DNA of 64,000 bases from Trichomonas vaginalis G3 (GCF_026262505.1 NC_067204.1:20057300-20121299); one strand, 5' to 3'; positions 10,355 through 20,401 are shown, numbered from the stretch's first letter. Notes: generated by a model not told the origin, from the letters alone. Program-made: numbers and translations.

Positions 10355-11313
10355 ATGACGAATCCAAACAAGGACCCCTATGTTTCTAAAGCGACAAAGA
10401 AAGCACTCATGATAAAAATCTTTAGTTCAACACCAAATGCTTGGTTTATGGATATCTTGGAAAACATTCCGAGGTATAGAGAAGATGGACCACCATACTG
10501 GTTAATATTTGTTGGTCAAAACACAAGATACTGTGAAGCCATACCATTACAGTCCAAAGCTATTTTAGATATCTTAGCAGCTTTGACAATATTCGTTGAC
10601 AAATACCATCCAACAAAACTGACATCTGACTGTGAAAGTTCTTTCAAATCAGATGATGTAAAAAACTATCTGCGTTCAAAAAATGTAAACCAATATTTCA
10701 TTGTCGACCAAAACCATTCTGCTCTTGGTGTCATTGACGGATGTATAAAAATGTTAAGAGACTTAAACCAACCACAAGGTGGTGAAGCAAATGAAATGTC
10801 ATATGACGACAAGTATAGACACTTCTCCATGGCAAAGATGAGACAAGTTTTAAATATTTACAATAACCGTAAACAAAAAGGTTTGGGAAACCACTCCCCC
10901 GAAGAAATGAAAAACAACCCTGACTTAGAGAAAGACTATATATTTAATAATTTAGTCAAAAGAGACAAACAAGAAAGAATGCCGGGGTTCAAACTTCAGA
11001 AAGGTGACAAAGTAAAAATAGAAATACCTAAACGCGACCCATATGAAAATACTATTGACTATGACAACAATGGGAACTCGACAGGTACTCACATTCGTGT
11101 TCGTAAAATAGAAGAAAGTATACAAGAGAATATTATGAAGTTTTAGGCAAACATGGCAAAATGTACACACTGCAAGCAGAAGATAAAACTACTATTGTCA
11201 GACCTCGTTTCAAACTTGTCAAAGTTCAAGGTGGTATACTTTCAAAGACAGTTCCTAACAAATATAAGACAACTCCTGACGAATATGCTAAAGAAGTTGA
11301 AAATGACGACTAA
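10355..11313 (+). pseudogene. Polinton rve-type integrase part
   Basis: A DDE catalytic core is visible as WFMDILENI and LTSDCESSF, followed by a C-terminal KLQKGDKVKIEI domain resembling the chromodomain/SH3-like end of retroviral-type integrases. It is the counterpart of 20398-21357. Confidence 0.8.
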
Positions 11314-11338
11314 GCAATTCTATACCATGCGTAAACTG

Positions 11339-13048
11339 TCATGTAAGGTGGCATGTATTCTTTACTTTGTCCGTTGTTTGCGTATATCCTGTAACGCGAT
11401 GTGTATGGTCTCCTTCTCCCCAAGTGTCATCCCAGTAACAATTTATAGCAAACTTAACGTCGTCTTTAACATCATATCCTTTACCTTTTGTCATTCCTGT
11501 CCAATCCCAATATCTATGCTTATGCCAACCTTCTTGAGATGTACTTAAATCTATGTAGTGACTGTGTGCAGGTAAATTTGCACCTGAAATCGTTTTACTT
11601 CCACCTGTTTCCTTTGAAGAGTTTGCACAATACAAAAACCTGTCGACTATTTGTTCCCATGCACCAACACCAAACATTGCTTGAGGACCTCTTACATCCA
11701 TAGATGTATAAATAGAACCTACTGGGTTCATTAAATCAAACATATGAGATAATATAGGATTGTCTCTTTTGAACTTAAAATATAGTGCAACCATTTCAGG
11801 TTTCTTCTGGTTTGTGTCAGAATATTTTTTATAATATAATCTTATGTTTTCAGGGTAGGTAAAGTCTTGACTATAATATTTATTTTTGTCATCTGTATAA
11901 TAATATACTATTCTCGTTTTTTCTATTGCATTATATCTTTTATATCTATAATAATCTAAATATAATGTTAACTTTTGTTCATCTGCATGTAGTGCTCCGC
12001 CGTCATATCCATAGTCATAATAATATGGTACTGGAGCTGGGTCAGGCAATGTCATATCTGTCATTTCATAAACTCTTAAATATTTCTTTTGTTCGTCTCC
12101 ATATAAGTTTAAGTAACAGTTGTTGTCTAATGGAACTTTAACTTGTGTACCATCATTCTTTATATAGCTTACATACATTTCATTGTTATTTTTCGGAATG
12201 AGTTTATACCGTATACCATTTCTTAAGGACTGTACAAACTCCCATCTAAAATATTTATTTTCTTCATTGACAGAAAAGTCACCAACAATAGTTTCAATAT
12301 TTTTTGTTGTTCCTATCAAACTTTGGTATATTTCATTCACATATTCCTTATCTGCTTTATTTTCAAGGCTAACGTTTAAGTCTGTTATTTCAGATATAGA
12401 ATGTGTATGTCCAACGGCACTTTTCCTGTTTAAGGTTTCTTGTAAGTTTGTAATATTTGCAATGGTATGTGTATGTCCAACGTCACTTTTCCTGTTTAAG
12501 GTTTCTTGTAAGTTTGTAATATCAGATATAGAATGTGTATGAGTCTTATCTGCTTTTGTCTCTAATGTTTCCTTAAGACTTGGTATTTGGTTAATATAAT
12601 GTATATGAGTCTTTTTAGAATATTCGTTTTCAGCTCTTGTCACTTCACTTGACATTTTATTGTCAACATATGTTTTGTCTGCTAGTTCAGGATGAGTATG
12701 TTCTTTTGTTGCATAAGCATTGTTAGCTCTTTCTTCTTCTTTTGCTATTGCATCGTCTACATATTCTTTGTCAGCTTTGTTGTCAACATCTGCTTTCAAA
12801 AGAAGTTCATTTATAGGTTTCTCGTTTAAAGTTCCTTTTGTTGGATTTATACAGACAGTATTGTTCTTCTTGTCTTGAAATAGAAACTCATCTGTCATTG
12901 GGTTTAATGTCAGTTTTAAGTTTCCTTCTTTCAATGACTCAGATATCTTAGAATAGTTTGAAAAGTTTGTTGTGTTCTTATTTAGAGCTTGCATAATGAG
13001 TTGTCGGTTGTGTTGTATTTCTCTCATAGACGCTGTTTCATTTGACAT
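11339..13048 (-). CDS. Polinton phage-like fibre with collar domain, central-domain variant
   Basis: The first ~170 residues and the C-terminal collar-like domain (NLPAHSHYID, RFLYCANSSKETGGSK) match the fibre of copy 2 at 19016-20401. Repeats of the form THTHSISDITNLQETLNRK lie in between, as in phage tail fibres. The central ~200 residues (Tyr-rich, with PVPYYYDYGYDGG) have no counterpart in copy 2. A receptor-binding fibre is the natural reading from the family. Confidence 0.75.
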   Translation of the reverse strand: MSNETASMREIQHNRQLIMQALNKNTTNFSNYSKISESLKEGNLKLTLNPMTDEFLFQDKKNNTVCINPTKGTLNEKPINELLLKADVDNKADKEYVDDAIAKEEERANNAYATKEHTHPELADKTYVDNKMSSEVTRAENEYSKKTHIHYINQIPSLKETLETKADKTHTHSISDITNLQETLNRKSDVGHTHTIANITNLQETLNRKSAVGHTHSISEITDLNVSLENKADKEYVNEIYQSLIGTTKNIETIVGDFSVNEENKYFRWEFVQSLRNGIRYKLIPKNNNEMYVSYIKNDGTQVKVPLDNNCYLNLYGDEQKKYLRVYEMTDMTLPDPAPVPYYYDYGYDGGALHADEQKLTLYLDYYRYKRYNAIEKTRIVYYYTDDKNKYYSQDFTYPENIRLYYKKYSDTNQKKPEMVALYFKFKRDNPILSHMFDLMNPVGSIYTSMDVRGPQAMFGVGAWEQIVDRFLYCANSSKETGGSKTISGANLPAHSHYIDLSTSQEGWHKHRYWDWTGMTKGKGYDVKDDVKFAINCYWDDTWGEGDHTHRVTGYTQTTDKVKNTCHLT

Positions 13049-13060
13049 TTTTATTCTAGA

Positions 13061-13913
13061 TAAAATATGCTTCCAATAGAAAAAGAAAATTCAAGAGTTG
13101 CTACAACTAAACCATTAGATGAACTTTTTACTAATGTCGGTCAAAAGTTTAGACAGAGACCGTAAAGCATGAAGGCTATCGTTTTGACTACCATTAAGAT
13201 GGTTAAGAGACCCATCTGTCACAAAAGCTATTGGCTTTCGTAGAATGAAGTTTGTGTCTGTAGAAGATAAAAGTTTTCCATTTATTGTAAGGTTTCATAT
13301 AGATTATATATCTGAAGGGAAACGAAAAATGTGGGAAGAAATTGAGCTAATACAAGTTGACCTTTCATCTTCTCTACAGACTGCGTTAAAAAATATAGAA
13401 GATAAAATAAATTCATGTTATGCAAAATATGCTGATGAATATGCAAATACCGAGAGCACACTTTATGTGAGAATTGTATATGACAAACAAAATTCACAAG
13501 TGTCATTTCAAATCTACGAAAACAATCCAAATAAAGACGAACAAATATATACAGAATTCACTGCAATGTCATGGTATTATTTGCAAAGAATGTTAAATCA
13601 GAAAGTCGAACTTCCTTTAGCAAATATTTACAGTCGATATGCAAGAGATGAACCATATTTATTTAAAGATGTTTTCGACCCAGCTGCTATTATTGTTCAT
13701 GCTTCATTTTCTGGCGCCCAAAACTCTTTCTTATGCTTGGCAAATGACTTTTACGAAAAACCTACAAAGTTATACGAACCACCAAGTGGAAGTATTTCAG
13801 ACTTTCAAGTATGGTTTACTACAGATGGAAGAAAAAGAATAATTCCATTATACCATGCGTTTTACTTAGAACTTAGTTTCATATACAACTACTATCGAAC
13901 GGTAAAAATATAA
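13061..13913 (+). pseudogene. Polinton MLPIEK-family protein part
   Basis: This is the counterpart of 18149-18997. It is divergent from the fibre gene across an 18-nt gap and is a paralogue of the MLQVEK protein of the same element. Confidence 0.65.
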
Positions 13914-13921
13914 TTTTTTAA

Positions 13922-14160
13922 TACGGTTGAGGTGTTGGATTTGGTTGCCAACTAGACTGTGGTGCAGGTTCAGGCTGTTGTATAACAGGAGCTTGTTCTT
14001 CTGGTTCAGGGTCTTTAGGTATAATACCAACGAACTGACCTACTCTTTTACCAATATTTTTGACACCGTTCCATACTCCTCTTCCGACAGATTTTATTCC
14101 ATTCCATATACCTCTTCCAACTCTTCTGAAAAGTTTCCAATACTACTGAAGAAACCCATT
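13922..14160 (-). pseudogene. Polinton small MGFF amphipathic protein part
   Basis: This is the counterpart of 17902-18144. The Pro/Gln-rich tail (EEQAPVIQQPEPAPQ) is recognisable. Confidence 0.55.
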
Positions 14161-14177
14161 TTACTATATGTAAAAAT

Positions 14178-14540
14178 CTAATGTCCGCCTAGTCTCTTAC
14201 GTTTCCTGTTGAGTTCCATAGCATTCTTTAACTGGAGCTCATACATTCTGTTTCTCCTCTGGTAGAAAACATATTCTGGGTCAACTCCTGTGTTCGCGTC
14301 ATCTGCATAAAGTTGTTTATATCCCACTTCAGGGTTTGTATAAAACTCTTTCCATCTCATATTTGCATACCATGGTGGCAAACCTAACGCAGCGTCATTT
14401 GACATGGCAGTTTGCATTTGTACATCTGTTGGCACTTGACCATAGTTTGCCATTGCAGTTTGTATTCTAACTTCATTTGGAATATTCTCTGGGTTTGGTT
14501 GTCCAGGTTGCTGTGCATTCGCTAAGTTCTGTGCGTCCAT
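14178..14540 (-). CDS. Polinton protein, 120 aa, unknown
   Basis: It is identical to 17521-17883: Asn/Gln/Pro-rich start, two near-repeats ending (V)QTAMANYGQ/ (M)QTAMSNDAA, basic end LNRKRKRLGGH. Function is unknown; the basic tail could bind DNA or membranes. Confidence 0.7.
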   Translation of the reverse strand: MDAQNLANAQQPGQPNPENIPNEVRIQTAMANYGQVPTDVQMQTAMSNDAALGLPPWYANMRWKEFYTNPEVGYKQLYADDANTGVDPEYVFYQRRNRMYELQLKNAMELNRKRKRLGGH

Positions 14541-14563
14541 TTAATATTAGATAAAAATATCTC

Positions 14564-14695
14564 TTACGAGTACATATACTGAACATTTGCAGGCATTGGT
14601 TCATCTTCATATTCTCTGTACTTTTCTGCCACGTCAAATAAATAAATGACACAATGGAAAAAACCTAAAACAAGTAGTCCTATTTCAAACCACAT
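14564..14695 (-). CDS. Polinton 43-aa single-pass membrane peptide
   Basis: It reads MWFEIGLLVLGFFHCVIYLF followed by an acidic tail ending QYMYS. One membrane helix covers residues ~5-20. It is the same as 17366-17497. Confidence 0.55.
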   Translation of the reverse strand: MWFEIGLLVLGFFHCVIYLFDVAEKYREYEDEPMPANVQYMYS

Positions 14696-15496
14696 TTACT
14701 TACTAATAAAATTTCTTTATTGTGACACTTTCTCCCGTTTATAGGACCTCTCTCATATTCTATCTTGTCATATATAAACTCATAGTCATGTATGTCCTCT
14801 AACCATCTCATAACGGTTTCCAAACCACTTTTATCGGATGTAAAGTAAAAGCATGGATGGCTATGTATAACGTCTAAAGTTTCTAAAGAGTCTCTCAAAG
14901 TCCAGTCTACTTGGTATTGAAAATCCCATGTGTTATAGAACGGCGGGTCCACTATAAGAAAACATTTTCCTTGTCTTTATATTTTCATACAATCTGTCCA
15001 ATGACATCTCACAAAACTCTATACCCTCAATATATTTTTCTATGTTCTCTTTGAAAACATTTGTATAGTTAAGATATAAAACTTTTGACATAAGTGTTTC
15101 AATGTCATGAACTCTTATAGCACCACTATATAATAGTCTAGCAGATATACTATTCCAGTCTATATATTCTGCTTTTTTCAAAACCTCTCTCACAATATTT
15201 TTCTTATCTAATGGTATACGTTCCATCTTACCTATAGGTATCTTTTCTTTTAACTCTTTCAATATATTGTTTGTGTCTGGAATATGTTTGAGACGGTCCA
15301 TATAGTTGTCGAAGTCATTGCATATAATCTTTGAGTCTGGGAATATTGTATGACATAAATGGGATATATAGAAACTTCCACCGAACAAATCTACAAATGT
15401 TAGACCATTCGGTAGTTTCTTAAGTTCTCTCAATATAATATCTTTACATCTACTCTTATTTCCAAAGAACGGTAACGGTGGTTTTGTAAAATTCAT
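14680..15496 (-). pseudogene. Polinton Dam-like DNA adenine methyltransferase part
   Basis: This is the counterpart of 16562-17344, with motif I FVDLFGG and motif IV DPPF visible. It is the first gene from the terminus. Confidence 0.8.
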
Positions 15497-15758
15497 TTAT
15501 ATATAATAATAAAAATGTTTTTTACCCGAAAAGTGACAGAAAAGTGACAAAGCATGAAAACATATATAATTTGTGAAAAGTGAAACAAAAAGTGACATTT
15601 TTAAAAGTGACATCATTAATATGATGTAAATAACAACGGTTTTGGTTTTGTCACCGGCTGGTCGGCTGGGGTTCGGTCCTCCTCTTGGGTCTTGGGCAAA
15701 ATTCTTAGGGCTAGAGGGCACGAAGTGCCTGGAAGCCCCACTTCCTTTTTTTTTTTTT
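15497..15758. repeat. Polinton copy 1 terminal region with GGCAC-GAA-GTGCC hairpin
   Basis: The terminal motif is CTAGAGGGCACGAAGTGCCT, then GGAAGCCCCACTTCC and a T run ending at 15758. The hairpin stem is 15717-15721 with 15725-15729. Runs of GTGACA/TGTCAC (15533-15612) lie inside and are shared with copy 2. Confidence 0.8.
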
Positions 15759-16270
15759 ATACATTCAAGAAAGACTATAAATGAAGATTTTTCTATTTTT
15801 TTCATTCTAAAACATCTTTTTTTGGATAATTTTTTTTTAATAAATATGTAAGAAAGATTGAAGAAAAAGTAAATTTACTTTAAGAAAATTCGTTTTACAT
15901 GATGTAAGACCCATAACAACTATAAATATTCAATTATTTAAAATAAAAAAAGAAAAACAGATTAAATGTATCTCACATCAAAATCCATTGACCTAAGGAT
16001 GTTAAGTTTCTGTTTTTAAAAGTTGATATTTTTTTTTAATTTTAAGAAAATTAATAGCATGTTATTAGACAATAGGAGTGTAATGATATTGACTAAACAG
16101 AAATGAGAGAATAGAGATATAATTTTGATAAGCAATATTGCGAACAAATTCTGAAGTAAAATCGCGATCAATAATTGAAAATTACGATCATGTACTGAAA
16201 AATGACGATCGAATTGAATGAATAGAATTATATCTAAGAAAAAATAAATTGTATTTAGAAGATGAACAAA
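15759..16270. other. Host spacer between the two Polintons
   Basis: About 0.5 kb of AT-rich DNA with no open frame of note. There is a small cluster of CGATC/GATCG words (16167-16215). No gene seen. Confidence 0.6.
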
Positions 16271-16275
16271 GAAAG
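16271..16275. repeat. Candidate 5-bp target-site duplication GAAAG (left)
   Basis: GAAAG precedes the A run of copy 2, and the same five bases follow its right-hand T run at 40104-40108. The canonical Polinton duplication is about 6 bp; the homopolymer ends leave the exact border uncertain. Confidence 0.6.
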
Positions 16276-16301
16276 AAAAAAAAAAAAAAAAAAAGGTAGT
16301 G

Positions 16302-16435
16302 GGGCTTCCAGGGGCTGCGCCCCTTCTAGCCCTGAAGATGTTTAGTATAAATGAAGTTTTTATTCGGAGGGCTTCCAGGCGCGTTGCGCCCTCTAGCCCC
16401 GAAGATGTTTAGTATAAATTAAGTTTTTATTCGGA
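16302..16435. repeat. 67-bp tandem duplication of the terminal hairpin motif
   Basis: GGGCTTCCAGG...CTAGCCC-GAAGATGTTTAGTATAAAT-AAGTTTTTATTCGG occurs twice with a 67-bp period. The two hairpins differ: GGGGC-TGC-GCCCC at 16311-16323 and GGCGC-GTT-GCGCC at 16378-16390. Confidence 0.85.
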
Positions 16436-16561
16436 AAATTGTTAGTCTTCTGGGTCGAAAACATTATATAATGTGTCGCTTTTCACAAATTATATATGTT
16501 TTCATGCTTTGTCACTTTTCTGTCACTTTTCGGGTAAAAACATTTTTATTATTATATATAA

Positions 16562-17344
16562 ATGAATTTTACAAAACCACCGTTACCGTTCTTTGGAAAT
16601 AAGAGTAGATGTAAAGATATTATATTGAGAGAACTTAAGAAACTACCGAATGGTCTAACATTTGTAGATTTGTTCGGTGGAAGTTTCTATATATCCCATT
16701 TATGTCATACAATATTCCCAGACTCAAAGATTATATGCAATGACTTCGACAACTATATGGACCGTCTCAAACATATTCCAGACACAAACAATATATTGAA
16801 AGAGTTAAAAGAAAAGATACCTATAGGTAAGATGGAACGTATACCATTAGATAAGAAAAATATTGTGAGAGAGGTTTTGAAAAAAGCAGAATATATAGAC
16901 TGGAATAGTATATCTGCTAGACTATTATATAGTGGTGCTATAAGAGTTCATGACATTGAAACACTTATGTCAAAAGTTTTATATCTTAACTATACAAATG
17001 TTTTCAAAGAGAACATAGAAAAATATATTGAGGGTATAGAGTTTGTGAGATGTCATTGGACAGAGTTGTATGAAAAATATAAAGACAAGGAAAATGTTTT
17101 CTTTATAGTGGACCCGCCGTTCTATAACACATGGGATTTTCAATACCAAGTAGACTGGACTTTGAGAGACTCTTTAGAAACTTTAGACGTTATACATAGC
17201 CATCCATGCTTTTACTTTACATCCGATAAAAGTGGTTTGGAAACCGTTATGAGATGGTTAGAGGACATACATGACTATGAGTTTATATATGACAAGATAG
17301 AATATGAGAGAGGTCCTATAAACGGGAGAAAGTGTACAATATAA
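16562..17344 (+). CDS. Dam-like (D12 class) DNA adenine-N6 methyltransferase of the Polinton
   Basis: FVDLFGGSF (residues ~34-42) is the SAM-binding motif I, and VDPPFYNT (~183-190) is the catalytic DPPY-type motif with Phe in the last place. The start PPLPFFGNKSR matches the substrate-side PFxxxGGK region of Dam enzymes. Length (~260 aa) fits the family. It should methylate adenine in DNA, perhaps marking element DNA; trichomonads are known to use 6mA. The start is preceded by TTTTTATTATTATATATAA. Confidence 0.85.
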   Translation: MNFTKPPLPFFGNKSRCKDIILRELKKLPNGLTFVDLFGGSFYISHLCHTIFPDSKIICNDFDNYMDRLKHIPDTNNILKELKEKIPIGKMERIPLDKKNIVREVLKKAEYIDWNSISARLLYSGAIRVHDIETLMSKVLYLNYTNVFKENIEKYIEGIEFVRCHWTELYEKYKDKENVFFIVDPPFYNTWDFQYQVDWTLRDSLETLDVIHSHPCFYFTSDKSGLETVMRWLEDIHDYEFIYDKIEYERGPINGRKCTI

Positions 17345-17365
17345 AGAAATTTTATTAGTAAGTAA

Positions 17366-17497
17366 ATGTGGTTTGAAATAGGACTACTTGTTTTAGGTTT
17401 TTTCCATTGTGTCATTTATTTATTTGACGTGGCAGAAAAGTACAGAGAATATGAAGATGAACCAATGCCTGCAAATGTTCAGTATATGTACTCGTAA
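17366..17497 (+). CDS. Polinton 43-aa single-pass membrane peptide
   Basis: A short ORF with one hydrophobic helix and an acidic C-terminal half (EKYREYEDEPMPANVQYMYS). TTTTATTAGTAAGTAA before the ATG fits the element start motif, and the peptide is preserved in copy 1, which argues for a real gene. Function is unknown; a virion membrane or vertex peptide is possible. Confidence 0.6.
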   Translation: MWFEIGLLVLGFFHCVIYLFDVAEKYREYEDEPMPANVQYMYS

Positions 17498-17520
17498 GAG
17501 ATATTTTTATCTAATATTAA

Positions 17521-17883
17521 ATGGACGCACAGAACTTAGCGAATGCACAGCAACCTGGACAACCAAACCCAGAGAATATTCCAAATGAAGTTAGAATACA
17601 AACTGCAATGGCAAACTATGGTCAAGTGCCAACAGATGTACAAATGCAAACTGCCATGTCAAATGACGCTGCGTTAGGTTTGCCACCATGGTATGCAAAT
17701 ATGAGATGGAAAGAGTTTTATACAAACCCTGAAGTGGGATATAAACAACTTTATGCAGATGACGCGAACACAGGAGTTGACCCAGAATATGTTTTCTACC
17801 AGAGGAGAAACAGAATGTATGAGCTCCAGTTAAAGAATGCTATGGAACTCAACAGGAAACGTAAGAGACTAGGCGGACATTAG
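17521..17883 (+). CDS. Polinton protein, 120 aa, unknown
   Basis: Gln/Asn/Pro-rich N-terminus, an internal near-repeat (VRIQTAMANYGQ / VQMQTAMSNDAA), a WYANMRWKEFYTNPEVGYKQLY middle and a basic tail NRKRKRLGGH. Fully conserved in copy 1. Start motif TTTTTATCTAATATTAA. No known family recognised. Confidence 0.75.
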   Translation: MDAQNLANAQQPGQPNPENIPNEVRIQTAMANYGQVPTDVQMQTAMSNDAALGLPPWYANMRWKEFYTNPEVGYKQLYADDANTGVDPEYVFYQRRNRMYELQLKNAMELNRKRKRLGGH

Positions 17884-17901
17884 ATTTTTACATATAGTAA
17901 A

Positions 17902-18144
17902 ATGGGTTTCTTCAGTAGTATTGGAAACTTCTTCAGAAGAGTTGGAAGAGGTATATGGAATGGAATAAAATCTGTCGGAAGAGGAGTATGGAACGGTGTC
18001 AAAAATATTGGTAAAAGAGTAGGTCAGTTCGTTGGTATTATACCTAAAGACCCTGAACCAGAAGAACAAGCTCCTGTTATACAACAGCCTGAACCTGCAC
18101 CACAGTCTAGTTGGCAACCAAATCCAACACCTCAACCGTATTAA
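17902..18144 (+). CDS. Polinton 80-aa amphipathic, Pro-tailed protein
   Basis: MGFFSSIGNFFRRVGRGIW is followed by two WNGIKSVGRGVWNGVK-like turns, giving a basic amphipathic helix, then a Pro/Gln-rich tail. A membrane-lytic capsid peptide like adenovirus pVI is a reasonable guess but unproven. Start motif TTTTTACATATAGTAAA. Confidence 0.65.
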   Translation: MGFFSSIGNFFRRVGRGIWNGIKSVGRGVWNGVKNIGKRVGQFVGIIPKDPEPEEQAPVIQQPEPAPQSSWQPNPTPQPY

Positions 18145-18148
18145 AAAA

Positions 18149-18997
18149 TTATATTTTTACCGTTCGATAGTAGTTGTATATGAAACTAAGTTCTAAGTAA
18201 AACGCATGGTATAATGGAATTATTCTTTTTCTTCCATCTGTAGTAAACCATACTTGAAAGTCTGAAATACTTCCACTTGGTGGTTCGTATAACTTTGTAG
18301 GTTTTTTCGTAAAAGTCATTTGCCAAGCATAAGAAAGAGTTTTGGGCGCCAGAAAATGAAGCATGAACAATAATAGCAGCTGGGTCGAAAACATCTTTAA
18401 ATAAATATGGTTCATCTCTTGCATATCGACTGTAAATATTTGCTAAAGGAAGTTCGACTTTCTGATTTAACATTCTTTGCAAATAATACCATGACATTGC
18501 AGTGAATTCTGTATATATTTGTTCGTCTTTATTTGGATTGTTTTCGTAGATTTGAAATGACACTTGTGAATTTTGTTTGTCATATACAATTCTCACATAA
18601 AGTGTGCTCTCGGTATTTGCATATTCATCAGCATATTTTGCATAACATGAATTTATTTTATCTTCTATTTTTTTAACGCAGTCTGTAGAGAAGATGAAAG
18701 GTCAACTTGTATTAGCTCAATTTCTTCCCACATTTTTCGTTTCCCTTCAGATATATAATCTATATGAAACCTTACAATAAATGGAAAACTTTTATCTTCT
18801 ACAGACACAAACTTCATTCTACGAAAGCCAATAGCTTTTGTGACAGATGGGTCTCTTAACCATCTTAATGGGTAGTCAAAACGATAGCCTTCATGCTTTA
18901 CGGTCTCTGTCTCAAACTTTTGACCGACATTAGTAAAAAGTTCATCTAATGGTTTAGTTGTAGCAACTCTTGAATTTTCTTTTTCTATTGGAAGCAT
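18149..18997 (-). pseudogene. Polinton MLPIEK-family protein part
   Basis: It begins MLPIEKENSRVATTKPLDEL and shares blocks with the MLQVEK protein at 24886 (YRFDYPLRWL, KAIGFRR, VFDP, SDFQVWFTTDG, ELSFIYNYY). A duplicated gene family within one element. Function is unknown. Divergent from the fibre gene. Confidence 0.7.
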
Positions 18998-19015
18998 ATT
19001 TTATCTAGAATAAAA
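18998..19015. promoter_or_regulatory. 18-bp bidirectional start region, fibre / MLPIEK gene
   Basis: ATTTTATCTAGAATAAAA is nearly palindromic and serves both divergent starts, each showing TTTTAT followed by about 10 nt and ATG. No host TCAYTT initiator is present. Confidence 0.5.
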
Positions 19016-20401
19016 ATGTCGAAAGATATTGCTTCCATGAGAGAAATACAACACAACCGACAACTCATTATGCAAGCTCTAAATAAGAACACAACAAACT
19101 TTTCAAACTATTCTAAGATATCTGAGTCATTGAAAGAAGGAAACTTAAAACTGACATTAAACCCAATGACAGATGAGTTTCTATTTCAAGACAATAAGAA
19201 CCATACTGTCTGTATAAATCCAACAAAAGGAACTTTAAACGAGAAACCTATAAATGAACTTCTTTTGAAAGCAGATGTTGACAACAAAGCTGACAAAGAA
19301 TATGTAGACGATGCAATAGCAAAAGAAGAAGAAAGAGCTAACAATGCTTATGCAACAAAAGAACATACTCATCCTGAACTAGCAGACAAAACATATGTTG
19401 ACAATAAAATGTCAAGTGAAGTGACAAGAGCTGAAAACGAATATTCTAAAAAGACTCATATACATTCTATATCTGAAATAACAGACTTAAACGTTAGCCT
19501 TGAAGAGAAGGTAGATAAGGGACTTATGGCTAGTGTGTTAGTGAAGAAGGCGGATAAGGAATATGTGGATGAAAAAGATAAAGAAATTATAGAAAAGGTT
19601 GAATGGTATCATGAACGGACATCGAAGATTTTAAAAACTAAAGCTGATACAGGATGGGTTTCAGGATGTTTAGACCTTAAAGCAGATAAAACTTATGTTA
19701 ACGATGAGTTAGAGAAGAAAGCAAATAAGACTCATACACATAACATTTCTGACGTAAATGAACTTCAAGAAAAGTTAGATGACAAAGCAGACTCGAAATG
19801 GATAGCTGGATATGTAGATGCAACAAAAGAATATATTTTCGCATGGACAGAAGGAACATACGCACAAAAATATCATAGACATAACATTTCTGACGTAAAT
19901 GAACTTCAAGAAAAGTTATATGACATTGTGCTTCTAAGACAGGAACTCAATGTGCTTAAACAAAATTTGCCGAATCTTATTTACCCGGTTGGCTCATTAT
20001 ATGTTTCAATGAACTCTACCAGACCAGAAGTAGTACTTGGTGTTGGAACTTGGACTCAAATAGTCGACAGGTTTTTGTATTGTGCAAACTCTTCAAAGGA
20101 AACAGGTGGAAGTAAAACGATTTCGGGTGAAAATCTACCTGCACATAGTCACTACGTAGATTTAACTACATCTGAAGCAGGTTGGCATAAGCATAGATAT
20201 TGGGATTGGACAGGAATGACAAAAGGTAAAGGATATGATGTTAAAGACAACGTTAAGTTTGCTATAGATTGTTACTGGAGTAACACTGAGGGAGGAGGAA
20301 GCCATACACATCGCGTTACAGGATATACGCAAACAACGGGACAAAGTAAAGAATACATGCCACCTTACATGACAGTTTACGCATGGTATAGAATTGCTTA
20401 G
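19016..20401 (+). CDS. Polinton phage-like trimeric fibre with tail-collar-type C-terminus, 461 aa
   Basis: Residues 1-80 look like a virion-anchoring N-terminus. Then come repeats with KADKEYVDD/KADKTYVND and THTHNISDVNELQEKL, typical of trimeric tail fibres, and from residue ~325 IYPVGSLYVSMN, ENLPAHSH, GSHTHRVTGYTQTTG and the closing MPPYMTVYAWYRIA, which is the classic collar-domain ending of phage fibres. It probably binds a host surface. The central module differs from that in copy 1. Confidence 0.8.
   Translation: MSKDIASMREIQHNRQLIMQALNKNTTNFSNYSKISESLKEGNLKLTLNPMTDEFLFQDNKNHTVCINPTKGTLNEKPINELLLKADVDNKADKEYVDDAIAKEEERANNAYATKEHTHPELADKTYVDNKMSSEVTRAENEYSKKTHIHSISEITDLNVSLEEKVDKGLMASVLVKKADKEYVDEKDKEIIEKVEWYHERTSKILKTKADTGWVSGCLDLKADKTYVNDELEKKANKTHTHNISDVNELQEKLDDKADSKWIAGYVDATKEYIFAWTEGTYAQKYHRHNISDVNELQEKLYDIVLLRQELNVLKQNLPNLIYPVGSLYVSMNSTRPEVVLGVGTWTQIVDRFLYCANSSKETGGSKTISGENLPAHSHYVDLTTSEAGWHKHRYWDWTGMTKGKGYDVKDNVKFAIDCYWSNTEGGGSHTHRVTGYTQTTGQSKEYMPPYMTVYAWYRIA

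Larger units (their letters stand above)
1..15758 (-). mobile_element. Polinton/Maverick fossil, copy 1, with inverted inner end
   Basis: The terminal motif at 15705-15758 (hairpin, then CCCCACTTCC and a T run) matches the end of the second copy, and the parts read inward on the minus strand: methyltransferase, small proteins, fibre, integrase, polymerase. Around 4290 the element meets a second partial copy in the opposite orientation (1 to about 3116), giving a tail-to-tail inverted repeat. The far end lies outside the window. Compared by eye with copy 2 it is nearly identical over most of its length, so it is young. It is broken, with roughly ten or more breaks. Polintons normally encode an integrase, a protein-primed polymerase and capsid genes; the capsid half is not in this copy as seen here. 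Confidence 0.9.
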
